This document shows positions 49,273 through 56,369 of a DNA stretch of 64,000 bases, piece after piece. The DNA comes from Actinomycetota bacterium. GTDB taxonomy: Bacteria; Actinomycetota; Thermoleophilia; Solirubrobacterales; 70-9. The notes under the pieces were generated by a model, which searched no databases, had not been told where the DNA came from, and saw only the letters and a list, made by a program, of their open reading frames with translations. The translations under genes and the position numbers were made by a program. The stretch covers positions 1 to 64,000 of the forward strand of contig JAFDWF010000126.1 in assembly GCA_018268575.1 (NCBI GenBank). Direction: 5' to 3'. Every line of letters starts with the position of its first letter. The first letter of the stretch is position 1.

Positions 49273-49399
49273 GATAACCCGCCGCCGATCGGGACATGGG
49301 TCCAGCTCCGATCGAGGAGGTGCTCCGAGCCAGAAGTTCCGTTGCCGATCTCGAAGGACTGCCGCCGCAGGTTGACGAACGTTATGGCGTGTCGCTCCC

Positions 49400-49626
49400 A
49401 GCCCCGACGATCGACCTCGACGAGGGTCGCGGGGAAGGCGAGGTGCTTGACCCTGGAGACTTCGTGATCTGCGCCGACGAGAAGCCCTCGATCCAAGCGC
49501 GGGCGCGGATTGCGCCTGCCAGCCGCCAGTCGCCAGCGTCCTCGCGGCCAGCGAGTCGAGCACACCTACGGGCGCCGAGGAGCCCTCACCTACTACGTGG
49601 CCCGAGTCGTGGAACTACTCGACTAG
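49400..49626 (+). pseudogene. IS630-family transposase remnant
   Basis: The frame around 49431-49500 reads GEVLDPGDFVICADEKPSIQ, which carries the second catalytic Asp and the DEKPSIQAR block of IS630 transposases. After a +1 shift it reads VEHTYGRRGALTYYVARVVE and ends at TAG 49626. The N-terminal half and the last catalytic region are missing. Its end coincides with 21 bases almost identical to the MITE right end at 30019. Bases 49627-50190 contain no gene but hold repeats (see 49869). Confidence 0.65.
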
Positions 49627-49868
49627 AGAAACGGTTGGTCGACAGGCTGCACGCATCCCAGCCCAACCCCGACCTTGCCGACGGATTGATCTAACCCAGT
49701 CCTGATGGAGTCCGGTTTCTGGAGTCCTTCGGCCACAAGGAGGATTCCGCCCGTAAGGAAATTCCGCCCGTAAGGACCAGCGGCACCAGGCGGGAGGGAG
49801 GTTCCGTGACGGAGGGACAGGGCGGACGTGAGAAAGACGTCGCGTCCGTGACGAAGACGTCGCGTCCT

Positions 49869-49945
49869 CGAACGGTCAGGAATCTGCACTGTTCCTTATG
49901 CCGATATAGGGCAGGTTTCGAACAGTGGAGATTCCTGACCGTTCG
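49869..49945. repeat. Large palindrome, 26-bp arms with one mismatch
   Basis: The left arm 49869-49894 and right arm 49920-49945 pair over 25 of 26 positions around a 25-base centre; the left arm begins CGAACGGTCAGGAATCT. Just upstream are two tandem copies of TTCCGCCCGTAAGGA (about 49746-49777, slightly varied) and two copies of AAGACGTCGCGTCC (49833-49867). No coding frame crosses the region. It may be another non-autonomous element or a structured transcript. Confidence 0.6.
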
Positions 49946-50191
49946 GGTTCCCGGCTTTTCTGTAACGCCCACATCCCAGACGCGCTCTGCCACGGTCCCG
50001 CCCCTCGCCCGGACCCTCTGCCGTTCCTCCCGAACCCAGGCCGCGTCCCTTCCCCGGGCGCCAGCGGCAACGGCCCCGTCCCTCCCCGGAGCACCGTCGT
50101 GCTAGTCGAGGATCCTGAACGCGACGATTGTCCCCAGGCAGGTGATGCCGCCGAGAGGGGTGGCTACCTTCCCGGATCTGCACCCGGCGCC

Positions 50192-51016
50192 TCAGCCGTC
50201 GACCTCCACGACCGGGTTGCGCAGCGTGCCGATCCCTTCCACTTCCACCTCGACCAGGTCGCCGTCCCGCAGCGAGCGCACCGGCTGCATGAACTCTCCA
50301 CAGCCCCAAGGCGTGCCGGTGAGGACGACGTCGCCGGGCTCGAGGGTGAACGACCTCGAGCAGAAGGCGAGCAGCTCGGCGACGCTGAAGATCATCAGCT
50401 CGGTCGTCGAGTCCTGCACAGTCTCGCCGTTGACGCGCGTCCGCAGGGCCAGCTTCTTGGGGTCGGCGACCTCGTCGGCGGTGACGATCAGCGGCCCCAG
50501 CGGACAGAAGGTATCGAGGCTCTTCCCGCGCACCCACTGACCGTCGGCGAACTGGAGGTCGCGCGCCGAGACGTCGTTGGCCACGGTGTAGCCGAAGACT
50601 CGATCGAGCGCCTCGGCGGCGGGCACGTCGCGCATCTCGGCGCCCACCACCACCGCCAGCTCGACCTCCCAGTCGACCCTCTGGGTCAGGGAGCGGTCGA
50701 TCGTGATCGGTTCGCCGTCGCCGACGATGCTGGTCGTGAACTTGGTGAAGACGAGCGGCGCGGTGGGTGCGTCCATCCCGGTCTCGCGGACGTGGTCGGC
50801 GTAGTTGAGGCCGATGGCGACGATCTTGCCGGGACGCAGGGGCGCGATCAGGCGGGCGTCCGGCAGCGGACCCGCCGCGGCGGCGTCCGGGAGCGTGCCC
50901 GCCGCGATCAGGTCCCGAACCGTCTCCTCCCCACCGACGTCGAGCGGTACGAGCCCTCCGTCGCCGAGCCGGACCGGGACCGGGATGCCGTCCACGAGGG
51001 CGGTGCCGAGGCGCAT
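50192..51016 (-). CDS. Fumarylacetoacetate hydrolase (FAH)-family protein, second copy
   Basis: This encodes 274 residues. The same motifs as the gene at 32697 appear: GKIVAIGLNYADHVRETGMD, VDWEVELAVVVGAEM, FGYTVANDVSARDLQF, QWVRGKSLDTFCPLGP and LEPGDVVLTGTPWGCGEFM. The two are paralogues with nearly the same boundaries. This copy starts the 3' end of a minus-strand operon with the epimerase, 14 bases away. Metal ligands appear intact. The substrate could be a beta-keto or 2-hydroxy-dienoate-type acid produced by the fusion aldolase's pathway; this is speculation. Confidence 0.87.
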   Translation of the reverse strand: MRLGTALVDGIPVPVRLGDGGLVPLDVGGEETVRDLIAAGTLPDAAAAGPLPDARLIAPLRPGKIVAIGLNYADHVRETGMDAPTAPLVFTKFTTSIVGDGEPITIDRSLTQRVDWEVELAVVVGAEMRDVPAAEALDRVFGYTVANDVSARDLQFADGQWVRGKSLDTFCPLGPLIVTADEVADPKKLALRTRVNGETVQDSTTELMIFSVAELLAFCSRSFTLEPGDVVLTGTPWGCGEFMQPVRSLRDGDLVEVEVEGIGTLRNPVVEVDG

Positions 51017-51030
51017 GATCCTCCCGTCGA

Positions 51031-51975
51031 TCAGCTCGGGGCGCTGATCTGGTCGGCGGCGTAGAGCCGGCGGAAGTGGGCGACGGTGTCGGCGACGCCG
51101 ACGCTCAACGGGGTGGGGGAGACGGCGGCGCCGAACGGCGAGCCCGGGTCGGGGGCGACCTCGGCGGGGAAGGGGAGTGGCGGCCCGACGAAGGAGACCT
51201 CGGCCGCGGGCGCCGCGTCCTCGATCGCGGCGACGATCGTCGCCACCTCGACGGTGTCCCCGGGCAGTTCGAAGACGCCGGCGCCGTCGTACTCGCGGGC
51301 GCGGGTGGCGGCGATGAAGGCGGCGGCGACGTCGGGCGCGTATTGCATCGTCAGGCGCCCGGAGAAGGCGATCTCATAGGCCGTGCCGGTGGCGGCGGCG
51401 AGCATCGCGACCGTGGGATCCGAGGTGATGCCCTGGTCGCGGCCGGGACCGTAGACGGTGTGGGGTCGCAGGCCGATGCTGGCCAGGCCCCGCTCCTGCC
51501 GGTAGACCGCGGCGACCCCCTCGCAGGCGAGCTTGTAGGCGCCGTAGACGGTCGAGGGGTGGGGCTCGCCCGGTTGGGAGGCGGCGGCGATCGAGGAGGC
51601 GTAGACGAACGGGCCGATCTCGGCGCCGCGATCGGCGATCGCCTCCAGCAGGTTGACCGTCCCGACCACGTTGACCGCGGCGCCCAGCGGTGGGTTGGCG
51701 CGGCAGAACGGCGCCTGCAGCGCGGCGAGATGGATCACGGCGCCGACCTCGCCCTCCTCGAGGGTGCGGCGCAGGGCCGCGAGGTCGGTGACGTCGGCCT
51801 CGATCCAGGTGACCCGCCCGAGCTCCTCGGGATCGACGAGGAGCCTGAGGCGGCGGTCGTCGCGGTGCAGGTCGAGGGCCAGGACGGGCACTTCTTCGGC
51901 GAGCAGCTGCCGGATCGTCCAGGCGCCGATGCAGCCGCCGGCGCCGGTAACCAGGGTTGGGGTCTTCGTCTCCAT
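51031..51975 (-). CDS. NAD-dependent epimerase/dehydratase (extended SDR)
   Basis: This encodes 314 residues. The extended SDR features are TPTLVTGAGGCIGAWTIRQL (NAD site), IEADVTDLAALRRTL, VIHLAALQAPFCRANP, Ser in VYASSIAAASQPGE and YGAYKLACEGV (YxxxK). It probably acts on a nucleotide sugar or on a sugar acid or lactone. Neighbouring lutABC and FAH genes hint at sugar-acid or hydroxy-acid breakdown. The start has a purine-rich site upstream. It is transcribed with the genes on either side. Confidence 0.85.
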   Translation of the reverse strand: METKTPTLVTGAGGCIGAWTIRQLLAEEVPVLALDLHRDDRRLRLLVDPEELGRVTWIEADVTDLAALRRTLEEGEVGAVIHLAALQAPFCRANPPLGAAVNVVGTVNLLEAIADRGAEIGPFVYASSIAAASQPGEPHPSTVYGAYKLACEGVAAVYRQERGLASIGLRPHTVYGPGRDQGITSDPTVAMLAAATGTAYEIAFSGRLTMQYAPDVAAAFIAATRAREYDGAGVFELPGDTVEVATIVAAIEDAAPAAEVSFVGPPLPFPAEVAPDPGSPFGAAVSPTPLSVGVADTVAHFRRLYAADQISAPS

Positions 51976-51985
51976 GTCTCGTTTC

Positions 51986-52663
51986 CTAGGTGCTGGCGGT
52001 TGGCAGGGGTTGGTTTGAGCTTCTGAGCAGGACGATCACCAGGCGTCGCGGGCCGTGGACGCCCTCGACCCGCTCGAGCTCGATGTCGGAGGTCGCCGAC
52101 GGGCCCGAGATCAGGGTCAGCGGCCGGCCCTGCGCCGCCGCCGGACCGAGGGCCGCGATCAGCTCGGGGATGTCGGCGACGACCGCCTCGGCCTCGAGCA
52201 GGCAGAGGTGCAGGTCGGGGATCAGGGAGAGGGCCCGCCGGCCCTGGCCCGGCCCGTGGTCGAGCGCCACGGTCCCGGTCTCCGCCGCCGCCCAGGCGGC
52301 CCCGGTGAGGGCGCCGTCGACGGCGTCGAGCTGCGCCGGCGACAGCGGCGGCTCGTCGCTCAGCAGCTCGACTCCCGGCGGGCGCCGGCCCTCCGGGAGC
52401 TCGGCGGGGCAGGCGAGGCGCCTTGCCCCCAGCTCGGCGCAGAGCGCGGCAAGCTCCGCTGCCACCGCGTCGGGCGTGCAGGTGCGCACCGTCGCCCCGT
52501 GCTCGGTGACCCGGGCGACGAAGCGGGCGAGGAGCGGCGGCGAGCCCGGCGCGGGGGAGCGCGATGCCGATCGGCCGGCGGGCTCGGGGCCACCGGTCGG
52601 GCGCGGGGCCTCGCCGAGCGCGGCGCGCACCCGCTCGAGCACCGCCTCACGCCCGGTGCTCAT
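51986..52663 (-). CDS. lutC: Lactate utilisation protein LutC (LUD domain)
   Basis: This encodes 225 residues of the LUD fold: FVARVTEHGATVRTCTPDAV, ELLSDEPPLSPAQLDAVDGA, LTGAAWAAAETGTVALDHGP and GPSATSDIELERVEGVHGP, the last with the family GPS-x-TADIE-type motif. LutC works with LutA and LutB in the iron-sulfur-dependent oxidation of L-lactate to pyruvate. It overlaps lutB by 17 bases, consistent with co-translation. An Ala/Pro/Arg-rich N-terminal stretch (about 17-45) looks unstructured. Confidence 0.87.
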   Translation of the reverse strand: MSTGREAVLERVRAALGEAPRPTGGPEPAGRSASRSPAPGSPPLLARFVARVTEHGATVRTCTPDAVAAELAALCAELGARRLACPAELPEGRRPPGVELLSDEPPLSPAQLDAVDGALTGAAWAAAETGTVALDHGPGQGRRALSLIPDLHLCLLEAEAVVADIPELIAALGPAAAQGRPLTLISGPSATSDIELERVEGVHGPRRLVIVLLRSSNQPLPTAST

Positions 52664-54020
52664 GCCACCACCCCCTGAAGCTCTGCGCCGGCGCCTGCGG
52701 CAGCTCGCGGCTCACGGTCCAGGCGGCAAGCGGGCCGAGGAGCCGCTGGCCGGGGCCGAGCTCGCCGTGGCGGGCGGCTCGCTGGGCGGCTTCGTAGCCG
52801 CGCCGGGAGAGCAATATCCGCGCCAGCGCCCGCATCGCCGCGCCCTCTCCCCGCGGTGCCTGCCCGCCCGCCACGACCCGAGCGCGCAGGTGGACGAGCA
52901 CGGCGGGGATGTCGATCTTCACCGGGCAGACCTCGTAGCAGGCGCCGCACAGGGTGGAGGCCGCCGGCAGGCTCGCGTGCTCGCGCATGCCGCTCAGCTG
53001 CGGCGAGAGGATCGCGCCGATCGGGCCCGGGTAGGTCGACTCGTAGGCATGGCCGCCGGTCCGCTCGTAGACGGGACAGACGTTGAGGCAGGCGGAGCAG
53101 CGGATGCAGCGCAGGGACTGGCGCCCGACCGCGTCGGCGAGGACGTCGGTGCGACCGTTGTCGAGCAGGACCAGGTGGAAGTCGCGCGGGCCGTCGCCGT
53201 CCTCGCGGGCGCCGGTCCACAGCGAGGTGTAGGGGTTCATCCGCTCGCCGGTCGCCGAGCGGGCCAGCAACGGCAGCATCGTCGCCAGGTCGGCGAACCG
53301 CGGCACCACCTTCTCGATCCCCATCAGGGTGATCAGGGTGTGGGGGAGGGTCGTGCACATCCGCCCGTTTCCCTCCGACTCGACCAGGCAGACGGCGCCC
53401 GTCTCGGCGACCGCGAAGTTGGCGCCGGAGATGCCGACGCCGACGCTGAGGAAGCGCTCGCGCAGGTGCCGCCGCGCCGCCGCCGCGAGCTCGCGCGGCT
53501 CGGGCGAGAGCCCGCGCTCGCCGAGCTTGGCTTCGAAGAGGTCGCGGATCTCGACCCGGTTGCGGTGGATCGCGGGGACGAGGATGTGGGAGGGGCGGTC
53601 GTCGCCGAGCTGCACGATCAGCTCGGCGAGGTCGGTCTCGTGAGCGGTGATCCCGGCCGCGGCGAGCGCCTCGTCGAGGCCGATCTCCTCGCTCGCCATC
53701 GACTTCACCTTGATCGCCTCGGTGCTCCCGGCGGCGCGCACGAGGCGGGCGATGATCGCCGTCGCGGCGGCGGCGTCGGGCGCCCAGTGGACGCTCCCTC
53801 CGGCGGCTTGGACCGCGGCCTCGAGCCGTTCCAGCTGGCGATCGAGGTCGAGCAGGGCGGCGTCCTTGATCGCGGCGCCGGCCTCGCGCTGCCGCTCCCA
53901 GTCGGCCACCTCGGAGACCACCGCCGCCCGCCGCGCCCGGATCGTCCGCGTCGCTCGGGCCAGGTTGTGGCGCAGCTGGGGGTTCGCGAGCGCGCTCTTC
54001 GCCGCGGTCGGGAAGCTCAT
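52647..54020 (-). CDS. lutB: Lactate utilisation protein LutB (iron-sulfur LUD protein)
   Basis: This encodes 457 residues. The N-terminal LUD domain has VKSMASEEIGLDEALAAAGI, VSVGVGISGANFAVAETGAV-type segments and ICLVESEGNGR-like strands. Two 4Fe-4S cluster motifs, CIRCSACLNVCPVYERTGG and LCGACYEVCPVKIDIP, lie near residues 310-375. The family forms the membrane-independent LutABC lactate oxidase complex. The gene overlaps both lutA and lutC, giving order lutA-lutB-lutC on the minus strand. Confidence 0.9.
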   Translation of the reverse strand: MSFPTAAKSALANPQLRHNLARATRTIRARRAAVVSEVADWERQREAGAAIKDAALLDLDRQLERLEAAVQAAGGSVHWAPDAAAATAIIARLVRAAGSTEAIKVKSMASEEIGLDEALAAAGITAHETDLAELIVQLGDDRPSHILVPAIHRNRVEIRDLFEAKLGERGLSPEPRELAAAARRHLRERFLSVGVGISGANFAVAETGAVCLVESEGNGRMCTTLPHTLITLMGIEKVVPRFADLATMLPLLARSATGERMNPYTSLWTGAREDGDGPRDFHLVLLDNGRTDVLADAVGRQSLRCIRCSACLNVCPVYERTGGHAYESTYPGPIGAILSPQLSGMREHASLPAASTLCGACYEVCPVKIDIPAVLVHLRARVVAGGQAPRGEGAAMRALARILLSRRGYEAAQRAARHGELGPGQRLLGPLAAWTVSRELPQAPAQSFRGWWHEHRA

Positions 54021-54706
54021 CCCTGGGCCGCCAGGATCTCGGCCAGGTGGACCGTCCGCACGCCGGCGCGGAGCCGGCGCAGGCCGCCGCCGATATGCAT
54101 CAGGCAGGAGTTGTCGACCGCCGTGCAGACTTCGGCGCCGGAGTTGAGCAGGTGCCCGATCTTGTCGGTCAGCATCGCGGTGGAGACGTCGGCGTTCTTG
54201 ACCGCGAAGGTGCCGCCGAAGCCGCAGCAGGAATCGGCCTCCGCGAGCTCGAGCAGGTCGATCTCGCGGACCTTGCCCAGCAGCCTCGAAGGGGCGTCGC
54301 CGAGCTGCAGCGACCGCAGCGAGTGGCAGGTCGGGTGGTAGGCGACGCTGTGCGGGAAGCGCGCCCCGACGTCCTCGACCCCGAGCTCGGAGACCAGGAA
54401 GCTGCAGAGATCATGCACCGGCGGGGCCTCGCCGACCAGCTCCGGGTAGTGCTCGCGCATCGTCGCCGCGCAGGAGGCCGAGGGGGTGACGATCGCCTCG
54501 GCGCCCGCCAGCGCACGCAGTTGGCGCCGGGCCAGCCGCGCCGCCTCCGCGGGGTAGCCGGTGTTGAGGTGCATCTGCCCGCAGCAGGTCTGCTCGCGCG
54601 GGAAGCTGACCGTGCAGCCGACCCGCTCGAGGACTTCGACCGTGGCCCGCCCGGTGGCGGGGAAGAAGGTGTCGTTGAGGCAGGTGATGAAGAGCGCTAC
54701 GCGCAC
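54017..54706 (-). CDS. lutA: Lactate utilisation protein LutA (CCG-domain Fe-S oxidoreductase)
   Basis: This encodes 229 residues. It has two Cys-Cys-Gly domains with REQTCCGQMHLNTGYP and ADSCCGFGGTFAVKNADVS, as in GlpC/LutA subunits, plus VALFITCLNDTFFPATGRAT at the start. The CCG cysteines bind iron-sulfur clusters in electron transfer from L-lactate or a related 2-hydroxy acid. Its stop overlaps lutB by four bases, and the fusion regulator gene ends 18 bases upstream. That regulator may control this operon. Confidence 0.88.
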   Translation of the reverse strand: MRVALFITCLNDTFFPATGRATVEVLERVGCTVSFPREQTCCGQMHLNTGYPAEAARLARRQLRALAGAEAIVTPSASCAATMREHYPELVGEAPPVHDLCSFLVSELGVEDVGARFPHSVAYHPTCHSLRSLQLGDAPSRLLGKVREIDLLELAEADSCCGFGGTFAVKNADVSTAMLTDKIGHLLNSGAEVCTAVDNSCLMHIGGGLRRLRAGVRTVHLAEILAAQG

Positions 54707-54724
54707 GATCTCGTCGTGTCCGGG

Positions 54725-56146
54725 TCAGGCCGGCCCGGCACCGTTGGACCGAGCCTCGGCGAGTTCGTCGCCGAGCGCGCGCGCGTAGAGGTTGATGTCG
54801 GTGCCGACCGCAATCATCCGGAAGCCGCGCTCGCGCCGGCTCTGCGCGGCGGCGACCGAGCCGCAGAGGATCCCGGCCGTGATCCCGGCCGCCTCGCAGG
54901 CGGCGACCACCCGCTCCTCGGCCTCGCGCAGGCGGGGGTCGTCGATCGCCCCCGGGATGCCCATCGAGATCGAGAGGTCGTACTCGCCGACCCAGAGCAC
55001 GTCGACGCCGGGGGTGGCCGCGATCGCCTCGACGTTCTCGAGGCCCTCGGCCGTCTCGATGAAGAGGATCACCATCGTCTCCGCGTCCGCCGCCGCCGTC
55101 GCCGTGGGGACGCCGACGGCGATCTGGTCGGGATAGATCAGCCCGAAGCCGCGGCCACCCTCCGGTCCGCCGAAGCGCGCCGCTTCGACCACCCGCGCGG
55201 CCTCCTCGGCATCGCCGACCATCGGGACCATGACGCCGGCGGCGCCGGCGTCGAGCACGGTCGAGACCTGGTGGCGGGCGGAGCCCTGGACGCGAACGAT
55301 CGGCGCCACCGGCTCCGCCCGCGCGGTCGCCAGCAGCGGCAGCACCTCGGGCACGCCCCAGCCGGTGTGCTCGAGGTCGATGACGACGAAGTCGGCGCCG
55401 GCTTCGGCGAGGATGCGCGGCAGGCCGTAGGTGTTGAACTCGAACAGCATCGTCCCGAGGACCACCTCGCCGGCCTGCAGTCGGGCGCGGAGCCCGCTTC
55501 CGGCGGCGCCCGAGCTGGTTGCGGCCGGCGCCGCCGACGCTCCCTGCATCGGCGCGGAGGCCGGGCGCGCGGCCGGGTACTGCTGGACGGAGACCCCCCG
55601 GGCCGAGCCGCCGACCGCCTGGTAATGGTGGGGGCGGTCGGCGCTGAAGGTGAGCATGTCGCCGGCCTCGAGCCGGATCGAGTCGTGCCCGGCGAGGACT
55701 TCGATCTCCCCTTCCATCGCCAGGAAGTGCTCGATCACGCCCGGGCCGTGCGGCTCGGAGTCGCGCCGGGCGCCGTCGGTCATCGTCATCAGGTAGATCT
55801 CGATCTGGCCGTTCATCTGCCAGCCCGCCATCAGCCGCGCCTCGTAGTTGGGCTGCTCGAAGACCAAGGCGGCGCGCTCGTCGTGGCGCACGACGTGGAA
55901 GGACTCCTCCACCCCGTCGGAGTCGAAGAGGAAGCCGAGCGGGATATTGAGCGCGCTCGCCAACGCCCAGAGGGTGTCGAGCGAGGGGTTGCCGTTGTGG
56001 CGCTCGAGCTGGGAGACCGTCGACTTGGAGACGTTCGCCGCCCGCGCGACCGCGGAGACCGACATGCCGCGACGCTGGCGCCACTCGCGCAGCTTCGAGC
56101 CCGCCAGCTTCGATGGATGAGGGCCCGACCCTCCCCGACTGTTCAT
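54725..56146 (-). CDS. XRE regulator-cupin fused to HpcH/HpaI-type aldolase
   Basis: This encodes 473 residues with three modules. Residues about 13-72 form an XRE helix-turn-helix (LREWRQRRGMSVSAVARAAN, VSKSTVSQLERHNGNPSLDT). Residues about 85-190 form a cupin sensor domain (PHGPGVIEHFLAMEGEIEVL, LEAGDMLTFSADRPHHYQAV). After an Ala/Pro/Ser linker (about 191-216), residues about 217-465 form an HpcH/HpaI aldolase with VVIDLEHTGWG, APIVRVQGS, GVMVPMVGD, FIETAEGLEN and VLWVGEYDLSISMG. Each half alone is a normal-sized protein. The linker shows no stop or start that would split it. A regulator joined to a pathway enzyme suggests direct metabolite sensing. Confidence 0.85.
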   Translation of the reverse strand: MNSRGGSGPHPSKLAGSKLREWRQRRGMSVSAVARAANVSKSTVSQLERHNGNPSLDTLWALASALNIPLGFLFDSDGVEESFHVVRHDERAALVFEQPNYEARLMAGWQMNGQIEIYLMTMTDGARRDSEPHGPGVIEHFLAMEGEIEVLAGHDSIRLEAGDMLTFSADRPHHYQAVGGSARGVSVQQYPAARPASAPMQGASAAPAATSSGAAGSGLRARLQAGEVVLGTMLFEFNTYGLPRILAEAGADFVVIDLEHTGWGVPEVLPLLATARAEPVAPIVRVQGSARHQVSTVLDAGAAGVMVPMVGDAEEAARVVEAARFGGPEGGRGFGLIYPDQIAVGVPTATAAADAETMVILFIETAEGLENVEAIAATPGVDVLWVGEYDLSISMGIPGAIDDPRLREAEERVVAACEAAGITAGILCGSVAAAQSRRERGFRMIAVGTDINLYARALGDELAEARSNGAGPA

Positions 56147-56173
56147 TCAGCTCCCATGCCCTTTCTCCGGTGC

Positions 56174-56198
56174 ATCGTTCGATATTTAGATCAACGAT
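56174..56198. promoter_or_regulatory. Near-palindrome in the divergent intergenic region, candidate operator
   Basis: ATCGTT and AACGAT arms with inner GAT/ATC pairs span 25 bases upstream of the fusion regulator start (56146). A related half-site, TCGTTCGATCTAGA, lies at 56311-56324, just downstream of the opposite promoter. XRE-cupin regulators often bind such sites near their own gene. Confidence 0.4.
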
Positions 56199-56281
56199 CG
56201 CTCTGTCATTTAACCAGACCGCCCAACGGCACGTCAATTACGGCATGTGTTCACTGAATAACCCCTAGCGGGTCGCCAATC

Positions 56282-56310
56282 TTGACACAACGGCGCAATC
56301 TGGCTACGGT
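56282..56310 (+). promoter_or_regulatory. Sigma-70-type promoter for the solute-binding-protein operon
   Basis: TTGACA at 56282-56287 and TACGGT at 56305-56310 are separated by 17 bases. The predicted leader runs about 50 bases to an AGGAGGAG ribosome site and a GTG start at 56370. The -10 box is weak (TAnnnT), consistent with activation or regulation. Confidence 0.5.
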
Positions 56311-56369
56311 TCGTTCGATCTAGAAAACGCTTTTGGGTTGAAGTGCTTTCGAATCATTAGGAGGAGAAT

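Noticed and set aside
51990-54341. Long plus-strand open frame of 783 codons opposite lutC/lutB
   Set aside because: It is an antisense shadow of GC-rich genes; composition is Arg/Gly/Asp-rich and lacks domains, while the minus strand carries clear LUD and 4Fe-4S motifs.
54047-56257. Plus-strand open frame of 736 codons opposite lutA and the fusion gene
   Set aside because: Shadow frame; the opposite strand has intact CCG, HTH, cupin and aldolase motifs.
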